Origin: Diploptera punctata
Lineage: Eukaryota; Arthropoda; Insecta; Blattodea; Blaberidae
Reading direction: 5' to 3'
Length of the DNA: 64,000 nucleotides
Assembly: GCA_030220185.1 (NCBI GenBank)
Contig: JASPKZ010002337.1
Span: 715,501 to 779,500 of the forward strand
Shown here: in pieces, positions 52,297 to 62,959 of the stretch
Layout: every line of letters starts with the position of its first letter
Numbering within the stretch: position 1 is the stretch's first letter
Position numbers and translations under genes: made by a program
Notes under the pieces: generated by a model
Told to the model about the DNA's origin: nothing
The model's database searches: none
What the model saw: the letters and a program-made list of their open reading frames with translations, nothing else

Positions 52297-52786
52297 AATG
52301 TCGGCACATTCCTCATCAAACCATTTCTTGTTTTGCCTCTTTTTTTAAACAACCAATGCTTTCTGATGCTGACAATTTAATAGTATCTCTTATAGTCTCC
52401 CATTCTTTATTTATATCAGTTTCTTCTTCGTTTGCCACATTGTCATCTGAAGATTCCAGTACTTCAAACCTATTAGCAATTTTTATTTGGTATTCTTGCC
52501 GCATTTCATCATTTTTCAAGTTTTTTAATTCATATTTTACAGAATCATCTTTAGCGTTCGTTCATCTCATAAGCGATAGCCGTTGTCTGATTTTCACTCT
52601 GACCAGATGATGATCCGAATTGCAGTCTGTCCCTCTAACTGATCTAACATCAATGATGCTATTGTGCCAGCGTTTATCCACTAATACATGATCTATCTGG
52701 TTCCGAGTTTCTCCATCTGGGGGCGTCCAGGTTTATTTATGAATATCCTTATGCTGAAATGTTGTGCTCTTAACAATGAGATTCTT

Positions 52787-53317
52787 TTATGTGGCAAATA
52801 TGACTAATCTAACCCCGTTGTCGTTACTATCTTCATGAAGACTGAATTTGCCTATTGTTGGTTTGAATATATCTTCCCGCCCCACTTTTGCATTATAATC
52901 TCCTAAGACAATTTTCATATGATATCGTGAAAGGCCATCAAATAAGCATTCTAATTCTTCATAGAACTCATCCTTGATCTTGTCACCTTTATCTTCTGTG
53001 GGGTCATGTACATTTACAATTATAAAAGCATGTCGTTTACCCTTTAGAATTATGTATGATATCCTATCACTAACAAACTTAATATCTCGGATAGAGGATA
53101 GGATCCTCCTTCTGACTAAAAAACCTGTTCCAAATGCAGGTCTTTCTGCACCCCCATAGTATAATGCAAAGCTTCCTGATTCCTGACTACCTACTCCTGG
53201 CCACCTAACTTCCTGTAAAGCGACTATATCCAAGGGCGATTTATCTAATTCCCGCGTTAATATCTCTAGTGCCCCGCTATTGTATAAAGTCCTAACATTC
53301 CATGTTCCTAGGAACAT
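52787..53317 (-). pseudogene. LINE A APE-type endonuclease
   Basis: 176 codons starting MFLGTWNVRTLYNSGALEIL. Endonuclease/exonuclease/phosphatase motifs are visible: N in GTWNVRTL, E in VALQEVRWPG, the Y-GG block, and the D-x-N pair in IVLGDYNAKVG. The frame ends at a stop at 52787; the remaining S-D-H region is shifted. The 5' frame continues upstream to the truncated end at 53403. Confidence 0.9.
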
Positions 53318-53499
53318 GTCCCTGTGTTTGAGCCTTTGGCATGTGTTCCCTGAAGTAGTCCCCGCCCGGAGAACCGAATGGGGGACTATTTGACCTCCGG
53401 TATAGAACAGTCAATATTTATTTTTTCTCAGATGACTTTCTTATTTTTTTCAATTTTTAACATCTTGCTACTCTCCTTAAGAATTAAATTCCACCGACA

Positions 53500-53735
53500 T
53501 AGGATAAGATTTTGTTAAATTTACATATGTGACAACACTTCTGGGTACTGAATTACATACTTGTAACCCATTTTTCCTGGTTATATGTCTTTTCCATAAG
53601 ACAAAATTTAACATTCCTGTTATTGCTGTACCTTTATTTATTCTGTTCTTAATGTCACTTCCTTGTCTATCCTCTTGATCTACTTTTACCTCCAAATACT
53701 TAATTTTTTCACATCCTCTGATATACCCTCGGGAC
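53500..53735 (-). mobile_element. LINE family F fragment, RT end
   Basis: Minus strand: IRGCEKIKYLEVKVDQEDRQ, GSDIKNRINKGTAITGMLNF, VLWKRHITRKNGLQV, then NSVPRSVVTY. This is the YLGxxIdxdGxxxxxIxxRIxKGxxAixxLNxvLW block after the RT catalytic core. Compare 56852-57240. Confidence 0.78.
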
Positions 53736-54299
53736 CAGAGGCAAGGAGCATAACCACTAGTCCACCGCAACCGATACAGTTGGGAAATTTCAGGGCATTT
53801 TTTTTTTTTTTACTTTCGAAGACAAATACACGAATCCTATTCCCATTTATATTGTTCTGGCATTAGTAGGTAGTTGTTCGTCAAGAAAGGAAAAAAAAAT
53901 TACAAAGCATTCAGATAAAGAATTCGAAATTTTGCAATCCAATTTACAGATATAATAATGGTCTCTTGAAATTCTATAAAGAAGAACATCTTTACGTGTT
54001 GTTAGTTCTCTCAATAGACACATCACAATGATTCTTGAAAAAAATAATGGCAGAGTAGGCTTACAATAACTTTCATTTTTTTACCTTCTACAAAATGTCA
54101 ATATCAAGCTGCTGCTTCAAACCCAAAATGGTGGGTTACCTGCAAGGTGCAGAGCTAATTAATTCTAACAATTTTGAAATGCTACATAAAAAATAGACAC
54201 TGAAATACGCGTAGAAACTGGAATGTTAAACATATTGTTCCCCGAAACCCACCACATTATTTTTTTTTACCTTAAGAGCAAAAATAGTAATTGATAATA
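53736..54299. other. No recognised feature
   Basis: About 560 bp, AT-rich. Weak similarity to the RT end of a family C LINE may begin near 54290. Confidence 0.35.
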
Positions 54300-54840
54300 A
54301 CATTTTAGAGCAGTTTTAAATATCTAGGTTTCAATTTATCATATGTTAAAATTGAAGATATTAATGACAAAATAAATAAATCTAAACTAATGTGTGGCAC
54401 TATTAAAAGAACCCTTAAAAACACAAGAAAAGAAACAAAAATTTAATTTTATAAAGTAAAGGCTGTTCCTGTATTGATGTATGAATCAGAATGTTGGACG
54501 ATCACTAAAAGACAAGAACAAAGATTGGAAGCAGCTGAGATGCGATTTTTAAGAAATATAGCAGGATATACTCTACTGGATAAGAAAAGAAATGAAGATA
54601 TAAGAAAGGAACTAAATATTTTCAAACTTACAGATCGAATAATTAAATACAGGAACGACTGGAAAGAACATATTGATAGAATGCCAGAAGGAAAATTTCC
54701 AAAATTATTGCTAAATTATAAACCGCACGGAAGGAGAAATGTTGGTCGCCCCCACAGAAGATGGTCTGAACAATTTTAACAATTCTAGGTTTCATCAAAC
54801 CGGAACGAGCCAACAGGCTTAATCCCTGGATGATGATGAT
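54300..54840 (+). mobile_element. LINE family C, best-preserved tail
   Basis: Open frame 54474-54779: YESECWTITKRQEQRLEAAE, MRFLRNIAGYTLLDKKRNED, IRKELNIFKLTDRIIKYRND, WKEHIDRM, then GRRNVGRPHRRWSEQF. The upstream FKYLGFN-like part (54300-54470) is shifted. The 3' end is a GATGATGATGATGATT tail. Confidence 0.85.
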
Positions 54841-54844
54841 GATG

Positions 54845-55335
54845 ATTATTATTATTTTTTAAAGAAATGAGCAGTTCGTGTAGATCATTATAAAACCATA
54901 AATGACAGACACAAATAAGAAGGTATCAAAACTTCAAAACATTCTTTTAAAATAAGTATGGAAGTTTAAGCTTAGAGTGGTGTAGACAACCCACATACTC
55001 ACTTAAGAGTTAAAGAAACTGTTTTTATAACTCGATAAACGATTAATTTGACTGTCAGAAGGTAGAAGCCAAAAGAATATATGCCATCCCCGTGGAATAA
55101 TGAATATTACTACTATTGGTTGTTATATCACAGGAAAGAAAAAGCCTATATATTCTTTCAATGTGTAAAATTGGAAAATGTACAACTGCTACCCTTGGAA
55201 TATCAAATAAGTCTTACCCTAGTTTGACCTTTTCACTCGTGACCCAACGTTTGCCTTCCACTTCCATCTACATTACATCCAAATGATATTGCAAACAAAC
55301 GACTCGAGATTATATTCTCAATATTGAAACATGCA
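54845..55335. other. No recognised feature
   Basis: About 490 bp of AT-rich sequence; no motif. Confidence 0.35.
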
Positions 55336-55722
55336 GTCCACCACTGTGGTCTCCAGGTAGCGTGCTACCTTGTCACGCAGCGAGCCCGGGTTCGATCCCC
55401 GCTCGGGACAAGTATCTGGGTGAGGTTTCTTCGGGGATTTTCCTCATCTGTAAGACAAATGTCAGGATACTTTAAGGCCCAAAGGATCCCCGAACATCAT
55501 CTGACCATCATTATCATCAATATCATATTAACCTCATTAGATTAAGTTTAGGTTTAAGGCCTCTCCTGGCGCATCATTACCCATCGTCATCACCCATCAT
55601 ATCATTGGGGCAGCGTAACCCCGCCTTCCAGGCACCTCAACCGCAGAAGTGGGTTACAATACGCCAATGCCAGGAGAGAATAACTGAAATGTCGAATGAC
55701 AAACAGGTTGCATTGAAAAAAA
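55336..55722 (+). mobile_element. SINE family A, type 2, complete
   Basis: Uninterrupted copy of the second SINE A type: tRNA-Asp-like head to CATCATCTGACCATCATTAT, then ATTAAGTTTAGGTTTAAGGC, TCCTGGCGCATCATTACCC, AACCCCGCCTTCCAGGCACC and GAAATGTCGAATGACAAAC, ending in a short A-run. This copy defines the type 2 consensus length, about 385 bp. Confidence 0.92.
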
Positions 55723-55754
55723 AGTATTATAACATGAATATTAATCAGCACTTT

Positions 55755-56195
55755 TAAAATGTATATTCAAGCACATTGTGTTATCCTACCATCTGACCTT
55801 CGATCTTCCAACAGCTCTGCCTCCTATGGGTTTCCATTTGTAGATTTTTTTGACCAGTCTCTGATCATCCCTTCTTATCAAATGTCCAAGCCAACCAATT
55901 CTGAGAGATCTTACATGGTTTACTATATTCTGAATTTTTATTAATTTGTTTAGTTATTTGTTTTGATTCTCCAACAGTTATCAGTTCCTCTATTTGGTCC
56001 AAATATTCTGATTAAAATTTTCTTTAGAAATTAGTTATTTCTGTTTTATTGTTTCACAAGCATATGTAACTAGTGACCTAATGAGTGTTTTGTATAACCT
56101 TATTTTTGCAATTTTTGATATTAATTTCCTTTTAAATAAGGTTCTATTTGCAAAATAAGCTTTATTCCCATTTACCAATCTTTCCTTATGAAGGC
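55755..56195 (-). mobile_element. LINE family H fragment, C-terminal region
   Basis: Minus strand, across lesions: KIRLYKTLIRSLVTYACET, then RSLRIGWLGHLIRRDDQRLV, KKIYKWKPIGGRAVGRSKVR and W. The upstream part (56100-56195) reads ANRTLFKRKLISKIAK. Confidence 0.72.
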
Positions 56196-56480
56196 CAAAT
56201 ACGACATGCAAAAAAAAAAAAAAAAAAAAAAAGAACGCCTTAACCCGGATTTGACCTGGAGATCTCTAACTCATACGTTATATATATTGTTATACATACG
56301 TGCATTTATTTACTTTGTTTACTTATTTATTTTACCTGATGGAGTTAAGACCATAAGGTCTTCTCTTTAATTCACCAAGTTAAATTATACATATAATAAC
56401 AGTTATGAATTATCTATATGTTGATTATTGATACATAATAATAGGTATAGGCTACACAATGCAGAGTTGACAACGGAAAG

Positions 56481-56530
<50 letters not shown>

Positions 56531-56534
56531 GATA

Positions 56535-56969
56535 GATAGATCATCGGTTGATTAATGTCTTTGACATCGTCCGATTCCTAGTAGCCAATTTTGTAGGTCC
56601 ATCCAATCTCCTGGTTGTAGATGTTTCTCCTTCATATATAAACATATTCCCTGACTCCAGGAGGTTTTAAGTCTTCCTCTGCTTCGTCTTCCCTAAGGTT
56701 TCCATTCGAAAACAGATTTTGGTAGTCGATCCTCTTCCATTCGCTGGACATGTCCGTACCATCTTAATTGCTGAGTTTTAATATAATCTAAAATAGTGTA
56801 TTCAATCTTCATTTTCTCCCTTATAACTGAGTTTCTAATGTTTTCTCTTCTTCAAATTCTTGCGGCCCTTCGTATAAAATCCATTTCCGTTGCCAAAAGG
56901 TACTTACTTGTTTTTGTTGTTAATGGCCAAAGTTCTGCTCCATAAGTAATGATGCTTTTAACAATTGTA

Positions 56970-57018
<49 letters not shown>

Positions 57019-57391
57019 TTTTATTTTTATTACTTATATTTTTATCCCATAATATTCCATTGAGGCAAGCAATTGCAAATTTTCCTTTATTATTTATATT
57101 TCTTATTTCCTCTTCATAACTCCCATTCTTATTTATTTTAATTCCTAAATATGTGATCTCACTACAAGATTTTATTGTTTCTCCAGTCTCCAAAATTAAA
57201 TTTTGTTTTGGTTCACCAATTGATAATTTTTTTTTTTTCATGTTTAAATTTAAACCCCATTTTTCATATTCTTCTATTACTTTTCAAGTCATATATTCTA
57301 AATCTTCATAATCTTGTGCAATTAACAATTGATCATCTGCAAAATGTAAGTTGTATAAAGATTTGTTTTTTGAAATAGGAATTACCATGCT

Positions 57392-57395
<4 letters not shown>
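56535..57395 (-). mobile_element. LINE family F, RT catalytic site to C-terminus
   Basis: Minus strand: LHFADDQLLIAQDYEDLEYM (catalytic F-A-D-D at about 57320), then the open frame 56852-57241 with CSEITYLGIKINKNGSYEEE, KGKFAIACLNGILWDKNI and SIITYGAELWPLTTKTSKYL. After frameshifts come RLPKSVFEWKP-like, a GDWMDLQNWLLG block and a GATC/GATA tail. A TA array interrupts the frame at 56969-57015 without stopping it. Confidence 0.82.
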
Positions 57396-57439
<44 letters not shown>

Positions 57440-57440
57440 T

Positions 57441-58559
57441 CCTATAATTTCATTAAGGAATTGGCTAGGTAAAGAAATTTTCAAACATAAAGGAATAATA
57501 AAAGTATACATGGAACACGGTTATATATTATAAGGTCTAAGGAAATATGTAGGGAGTTTCTCTAACTGTTTTTGTGTCGGGCAGTCCTTGTTATACGAGG
57601 GGGGGGGATTCCAGAGTCGAGTGGCTGAAACAAGGAAGGATGAGGAATAGCGAGATGTTGGATGTAGAGGTACAACTGGAGTTAAATGTTCTCTCTATCG
57701 TGTGTTCAAGTTATGGCGGGAAGATAGTAAACCGAAGCGAGCAGAAATATAAAGGGGTGATGAGTTGGACAAAGTGCTGTGTAAGTGGCAGAGGCAATGT
57801 ATCTTTTGCCTGTCTTCCAATCGGAGCCAAGACCACATTTAAAACACTAGAGTTATGTGGTATCTAGTAAGTAGACACTCTAAAGGAATGCGAATAACAC
57901 TGGTCAACATGATTTTTTGTCTCATGAGTACCAATAGTTTGTACTTAATGCAATTTTTTTATCGTGTTTTCAAATATGTATTCGGAATTTCTCCATCGCC
58001 CACAGTTTTTTTTATCTCAATTTCAATTATTGGACTTAAATAATATATTTTTAACAAACGTTTTTCGTCCATTTGTCCGTTGTAAAATGAAAGCAAATGA
58101 GATAACTCAGGAGATTTCAGCTATGAAAAAGAGATATCAAGGCAAATGGAATCCTAATATGCTGGCCGATTATTGTTGGGCCATCAAGAGGGATACTCCA
58201 CAGGCGAAATATAGCAGAAAATCGTCATTTCTTACTTTCTAGGTGAGTCCGAATGTTCGAATATTGTGTAGTTACAAATGTAGAAAATATTAAAGACGTT
58301 TAAAATTATAATTGCCTGTCTCTTGGAAACCTTGCGTAATAGAGGAAAACTTATATCACATTTGAATTCAAGAGAAAAAATACTAACAGAATCACATATT
58401 TTTCTTTCTGAAACAAAAAAAAAATATATTTTTTGTTGCTCAGTGTTATTAGAAAAAAAAAGTTTGACGAGAACAACCTCAATAGGTACATACCTGTGAA
58501 ATTCGCTCAAATCCATTGAGAATTATTGCTTCATTTTAATTTAAAAATAATAAGAGAGA
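57441..58559 (+). other. Unidentified region with short open frames (1.1 kb)
   Basis: 57574-57867 (97 codons) and 57964-58242 (92 codons) are open. The second ends MKANEITQEISAMKKRYQGK followed by WNPNMLADYCWAIKRDTPQA, a basic, tryptophan-containing segment unlike the LINE tails. I have a vague recollection of similar multicopy arthropod proteins of transposon origin but cannot name a family. Confidence 0.35.
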
Positions 58560-59018
58560 ATGGAAAATGAAATTAGCGCTGATAAAAAAAGGAACATTGG
58601 TAGAGTTGTAATTGAATTACTTTGCAGAGAAATGCTGGAATGGAGGATAAAATGGACTACAAATCCCCTACCTTCCACAAAACCCATTCTTCTGCTCTCA
58701 GTATGTGTTTTTGAGGAGGGATTTTCATGTGCTGGATTAAATCCAGTGAACCGTGTATAGAGGATACCAAAACAACAGACAATCTCTTCTCAAGTGAATT
58801 CAATTTTCCTGGAAATTCCAGAACAAAAGAAGTGAAACCAGCGTTAAGTTGAGCATGAATAAGACTCTATAAGTAATAACAGAGGGATTTAAAACGGAAG
58901 TTCATTAATTTTGTACTCTTGAAAATTAGTATTATACTATTTGATTTAATATTAACCAATAGGAAGTGCATAAAACATTTTAAATCAAAATATCTCACTT
59001 TTAACACAACAATAAGAT
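58560..59018. other. Unidentified; possible hAT transposase C-terminal trace
   Basis: Frame 58560-58760 ends with SVCVFEEGFSCAGLNPVNRV, weakly like the CExxFS...K...RN end of hAT transposases. There is no supporting catalytic block and I would not rely on it. Confidence 0.25.
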
Positions 59019-59166
59019 TGTCATCATCATTATCATCATCTACCGTCACGGTTTTGACCATTTCTGACCTGTTCCGGCTCCATATTATAGTTGTTCCCCC
59101 CATCTTTTAAATGGTCGTCCACGACTTCTATGTCCTAGTGGATTGTAATTTAACATTCTATAAGGT
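59019..59166 (-). mobile_element. LINE family C, interrupted (3' part)
   Basis: Minus strand reads RMLNYNPLGHRSRGRPFKRW then GEQL and a (GAT)n tail near 59020. It continues the protein that starts at 59640 once the LINE A insertion is removed. Confidence 0.82.
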
Positions 59167-59541
59167 CTTAGGAAAATATTTGGACCAAAGGGAGATGAAC
59201 AGACAGGTGAATGAAGAAGACTGCATAACAGTGAATTACATGGTCTTTATAGGAATCCAGATATAATAAGAACAGTTAAGTCTCGTAGACTGCGATGGGC
59301 AGGACATGTGGCACGAATGGGGAATGGAAGACGTGCATGGAAGCTTCTTGTAGGGAAACTAGAGGGAAAGCGCCCTGTTGGTAGACCAAGAAGGAGGTGA
59401 AAGAATAGCATGAACTATGATTTGAGGGAAATAGATTATACAGGGGATGAATGGAAAACATTAGCTCAGTATAGGGATATATGGAGAGCTTATGTCCGCG
59501 CGGCCATGAACCTACGGGTTCGATAGTGCCAGTAAGTTAGT
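59167..59541 (+). mobile_element. LINE family A inserted in LINE C, 8-bp target duplication
   Basis: 5'-truncated family A tail (CTTAGGAAAATATTTGGACC to GCCATGAACCTACGGGTTCG, end CAGTAAGTTAGT). TATAAGGT at 59159-59166 and 59542-59549 flanks it. Removing insert and one duplicate restores the family C frame ...EERVPYRMLNYNP... Confidence 0.9.
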
Positions 59542-59640
59542 TATAAGGTACCCTCTCTTCACTCATTCTACTAACATGTTCAAACCATTTATTTCTACAT
59601 TCTATTATTTTTATGTAAGACATTAATAAAGCCTTTGCAA
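59542..59640 (-). mobile_element. LINE family C, interrupted (5' part)
   Basis: Minus strand encodes IKIIECRNKWFEHVSRMSEE and RVPY, the W..H..RM block that precedes the GRPxxRW part at 59019-59166. Confidence 0.82.
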
Positions 59641-59647
59641 ACGTCTG

Positions 59648-60012
59648 GAAGTGAGACTTGGGTCTTGACTGAAAGTACCATGGCTCGGGGTTTTGAAAGA
59701 AGAATTCTAAGAATAATATATGGCACCATTCAGGAAAGAGGAGAATGGCGAATACGATATAATGAATTATAGAATTTGTATAAATCATCAGACATTGTTA
59801 TAGACTACAATAGCTAAATTGAGATGGGTAGGATATCCAGAGAACGGATAATGGTGAAACTGTTAAAAATAACGATGAACCATCCAGATGGAAGAAGAAA
59901 CGTTAGAAGACATAAAGCTTGTAGAGTGTTGGAAGATGTACAATGACTTAAAATTCGAGAATGGTGGAGAGTCGCCAGAAATAGAGAAGTCTGGACGAGA
60001 CTGCTTTAGAGA
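59648..60012 (+). mobile_element. LINE family K, C-terminal tail
   Basis: Frames give SGSETWVLTESTMARGFERR, ILRIIYGTIQERGEWRIRYN, LYKSSDIVIDYN, PDGRRNVRRHKACRVLEDVQ and WWRVARNREVWTRLL. A family A-like architecture but clearly separate in sequence. At least two frame lesions. Confidence 0.72.
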
Positions 60013-60194
60013 GGCTATGACTCGACCCGGGTTTTCATGCCAAACATGTCGATGATGATTGATATGAAATGGCACAATTCCTAGAACATCGGTAGTCGCG
60101 CGGGTTGTAGGACGTCCCCAAAATGGTACATAATTCACTGTATATACTAACTAACTCACTGCCATTACTAGATTGGTCGGCATGGTCCAGATGC

Positions 60195-60365
60195 CATGAC
60201 TTACTTCCAGTAGCCTCCTAGATCACCGGATCTCAGCCCATGCGATTTTCTCCTTTGGGGTTTTTGTAAAGGACAGAGTCTAGGTGCCTCCATTGCCTGC
60301 CTACGTGCCCGAGTTGATAGGATTCGAGAAGCTGTTGCTGCCATCAATCCAGACATGCTTATTAA
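60195..60365 (+). mobile_element. Mariner-type transposase C-terminal fragment
   Basis: Plus strand encodes PRSPDLSPCDFLLWGFCKG (last catalytic aspartate motif), then RARVDRIREAVAAINPDML. No terminal repeat is recognised around it; the right side is an inverted repeat of other origin. Confidence 0.7.
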
Positions 60366-60439
60366 TAAAATAAAATGAGTTAAAACATACCTTCTTAGGT
60401 AAGATCCGTCGTCCTCAACTTATAAAATATGTATTCTTT

Positions 60440-60700
60440 ATGTCTGTAGGCCTTTCAGAACATCCGTCCCATCTTCAGCAGGTCTTTCTTCGCTACATTA
60501 TCTGATACGATGGTTGATGCTGCTGGTCCTAATGTTGTGTTGTCGTGACTAAAGCTTCTTCCTGACGATATCGTATACTGGGTTGTTTAGTCTGGGAGTG
60601 CTTTCATTTAACAGCTTGTTGTCTATTTCTTTGATAATTTCCAGGTCCTCCAATATGTTTATTTTTGTTGGATTTCCCTCTTTGTGTACACAAAGAAGAT
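60440..60700 (-). mobile_element. Possible Penelope-like C-terminal fragment
   Basis: Minus strand reads VHKEGNPTKINILEDLEIIK and EIDNKLLNESTPRLNNPVYD, the kind of sequence that follows the GIY-YIG nuclease in Penelope-like elements as I recall it. Flanked by inverted copies of ATAAAATAAAATGAGTTAAA at 60366-60385 and 60708-60727. Confidence 0.45.
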
Positions 60701-61022
60701 ATATTTTAACTCATTTTATTTTATGACTATCCACCTCAACGGTTTTAACAATGAATTTTATTACTATTGATGCTTATTACTATATGGGAAGAATTAGCAT
60801 ACAGGTTGGATGTGTGTCATGGAACAAACGGGGCTCACATTGTACACCTATGAACTTATAATATTAACAGGATGTGTTATTCTTTCATTTAACATGAGTT
60901 TTGTTTTGTCATAGTTAGTTAAAGTATAATTCAACACTTTTAAGATTGCTTTTATGTACACCCGGTATAATGTGTGTGTTGACTATTAGTATTTCTTCGC
61001 AGTCACCTAATAATATATCAAC

Positions 61023-61031
61023 AGAATATTA

Positions 61032-61122
<91 letters not shown>
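61023..61122 (+). repeat. (TTA)n microsatellite, about 100 bp
   Basis: Pure ATT repeats ending directly at the head of a SINE A copy. Confidence 0.95.
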
Positions 61123-61123
61123 G

Positions 61124-61478
61124 GTCCACCGTTGTGGTCTCGAGGTAGCGTGCTGCCTTGTCACGCAGCGGGCCCGGGTTCGATCCCCGGTCGGGGCAGT
61201 TTTTCTAGGTCAGGTTTTTATCGGAGTTTTTCCTCACCTGTAAGACAAATGTCAGGAAAACTTTAAGGTCCAAACGGTCCCCGAAATCATATGGCTATCA
61301 TCATAATCCTTATCATTATCATTATCATCATCACCATCATCATCATCCTTCACCGGTGCGGAAAGCAACGGGAAGCTACCACATCTACAATTCCCTAGTA
61401 AAGCTGCAAGCATAGCATGAAAGTGCTATGATTGCAGTGAAGGACCTGCCTTCGGACAGAATTACTATGGATGGATTA
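61124..61478 (+). mobile_element. SINE family A, type 1
   Basis: Complete: GTCCACCGTTGTGGTCTCGA, CTTGTCACGCAGCGGGCCCG, GGTTCGATCCCCGGTCGGGG, a TCATCA-rich linker, CATCTACAATTCCCTAGTAA, and GGACAGAATTACTATGGATG. Confidence 0.93.
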
Positions 61479-61963
61479 TTATTAGTCTATTATTATTTCA
61501 AAACTACTTAATATATCTAAAAAATAATGAAATCGTAAATTCCCAATCGTAGAATTGTGATTCATTGTTCTGGCTTAAAAAAAACATTATTTAATTGCCC
61601 ACAGTTTTTTTATTGTTCGTTTCTCTTTTTATATAAATCGTGAGTCCGCTTACGGGGTTGTTTCATAATTCCATGCAAGCCTAAAGCTATGACTTATGAA
61701 TTGTCAACAATATTTAGTAGCAGTTTTTTCACATATGATATTAAATCTTTAAAAAACGCGAGACTTGATTCCAACTGTCAGACGATATAATTAAGTATAT
61801 TAACATTGTCAGAGGAAAATATTTGCAAACGTAAACTAATTTCGGGACTAATATGACATACAAATAAAAATATTTAAAAAGTCCAACAACCAGGAACTGT
61901 ATAAATGAAGCGTATTCCTGGGCAAGCAGAATTTATGGTCCAGTTTAGCTGGTTTATAGAATA
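61479..61963. other. No recognised feature
   Basis: About 480 bp, AT-rich; no motif. Confidence 0.35.
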
Positions 61964-61965
61964 TA

Positions 61966-62904
61966 CAGGGTGATTCACAATAAGTATTACAGATTTCAAG
62001 GGGTTGTAGAGGGGACTTAGTAGACAAAGTTTTGATGAGGAAACGTACCATTTTGATTTAAAATAAGTTTCAAGATCAAAACGCAACGGGATGATGTGTG
62101 TCTTACAGAATAAATATTACAGAATTCTAGGGGTTGTACTACACCTGTCGAGTCTGTAGCTCGACAAGCTATATGTGATGACCTGTTAAACGATGACCTC
62201 ATGGAACATGTGTTGTTCAGTGATAAGGCAACATTCCACGCATGTGGACATGCCAATAGGCATAATGGTAGGATTTGGGCAGGCGAACAGTTAAATGTCA
62301 TATAAGAGTTTCAGAGAGTCACACTAAATGTAAATGTGTAGCTGAGAATAGCAATAATAAAAATTTACGGGCCGTTCATGTTTGCAAAAACAACAGTAAC
62401 TAGATGTAACTATCTTCACATGTTAGAACAATACCTGAGACCGCAGCTGGCACAGGATGCTGTACAAGATACTGTGGTTTTCCAGCAAGATGGTGCACCG
62501 CCCCATTTTTCCATCATTGTTCGTGACCACCTCAACGAAGTTTTCCCTGGTAAATGGATCGGTCGTGGTTCACCGATAATTTGGGCGGCCCGCACTCCAG
62601 ATCTGACACAATTATACGTTTTTGTTTGGGGTTTCGTTAAGTCCAAAGTGTATGTAGTGAATATAAACACCTTACAGCAATTGAGAAACCGAATAGCTGC
62701 AGCGGTAGCTGCAATCAAAACAGCTATGCTGGCAAAAGTGTTTCGCTGTACACAAGAAAGATGGAGTCTCTGCCGTAACTTAGAGGACCACCACATTGAA
62801 ATGTATTGAGTTTATCATCCAGTATTCATTACTTTCCATGTGTTTTAACAAGTTTGGCATAAAACATTGGTTTGACGAAAGTGTCAAGTGACTTTTGAAT
62901 CACC

Positions 62905-62907
<3 letters not shown>
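61966..62907 (+). mobile_element. Mariner-like element with near-complete DDE region
   Basis: TA-flanked; CAGGGTGATTCA at the left and inverted at the right. The left 130 bp match the terminus of the 33311 element and include one partial tandem repeat of it at 62103-62140. Encodes the DDE domain of a transposase but not the DNA-binding region. Confidence 0.88.
62205..62809 (+). pseudogene. Mariner-type transposase, DDE region
   Basis: First catalytic aspartate in VLFSDKATFHACGHANRHN (about 62215-62270), then a stop at 62302. The open frame 62378-62809 has VFQQDGAPPHFSIIVRDHLN (second aspartate), GRGSPIIWAARTPDLTQLYV (third aspartate in TPDLT) and NTLQQLRNRIAAAVAAIKTA. The N-terminal helix-turn-helix is absent and a stop interrupts the domain, so it is inactive as it stands. 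Confidence 0.85.

Positions 62908-62959
<52 letters not shown>

Larger units (their letters stand above)
50384..53403 (-). mobile_element. LINE family A, longest copy (about 3.0 kb)
   Basis: Carries endonuclease, RT and C-terminal tail in order on the minus strand. The 3' end is CCAGTGAGTAAGTAAGTATA. Relative to the 5' fragment at 43695 it lacks about 230 bp of leader. Features of the polyprotein (APE endonuclease, RT, R-x-RWxGHVxRM, short tandem 3' tail instead of poly-A) suggest the RTE clade; the assignment is inference. The coding region has at least three lesions, so it is not autonomous. Confidence 0.92.

Noticed and set aside
62416..62796. 126-codon minus-strand frame
   Set aside because: Antisense of the mariner-type transposase, which has the catalytic motifs on the plus strand.
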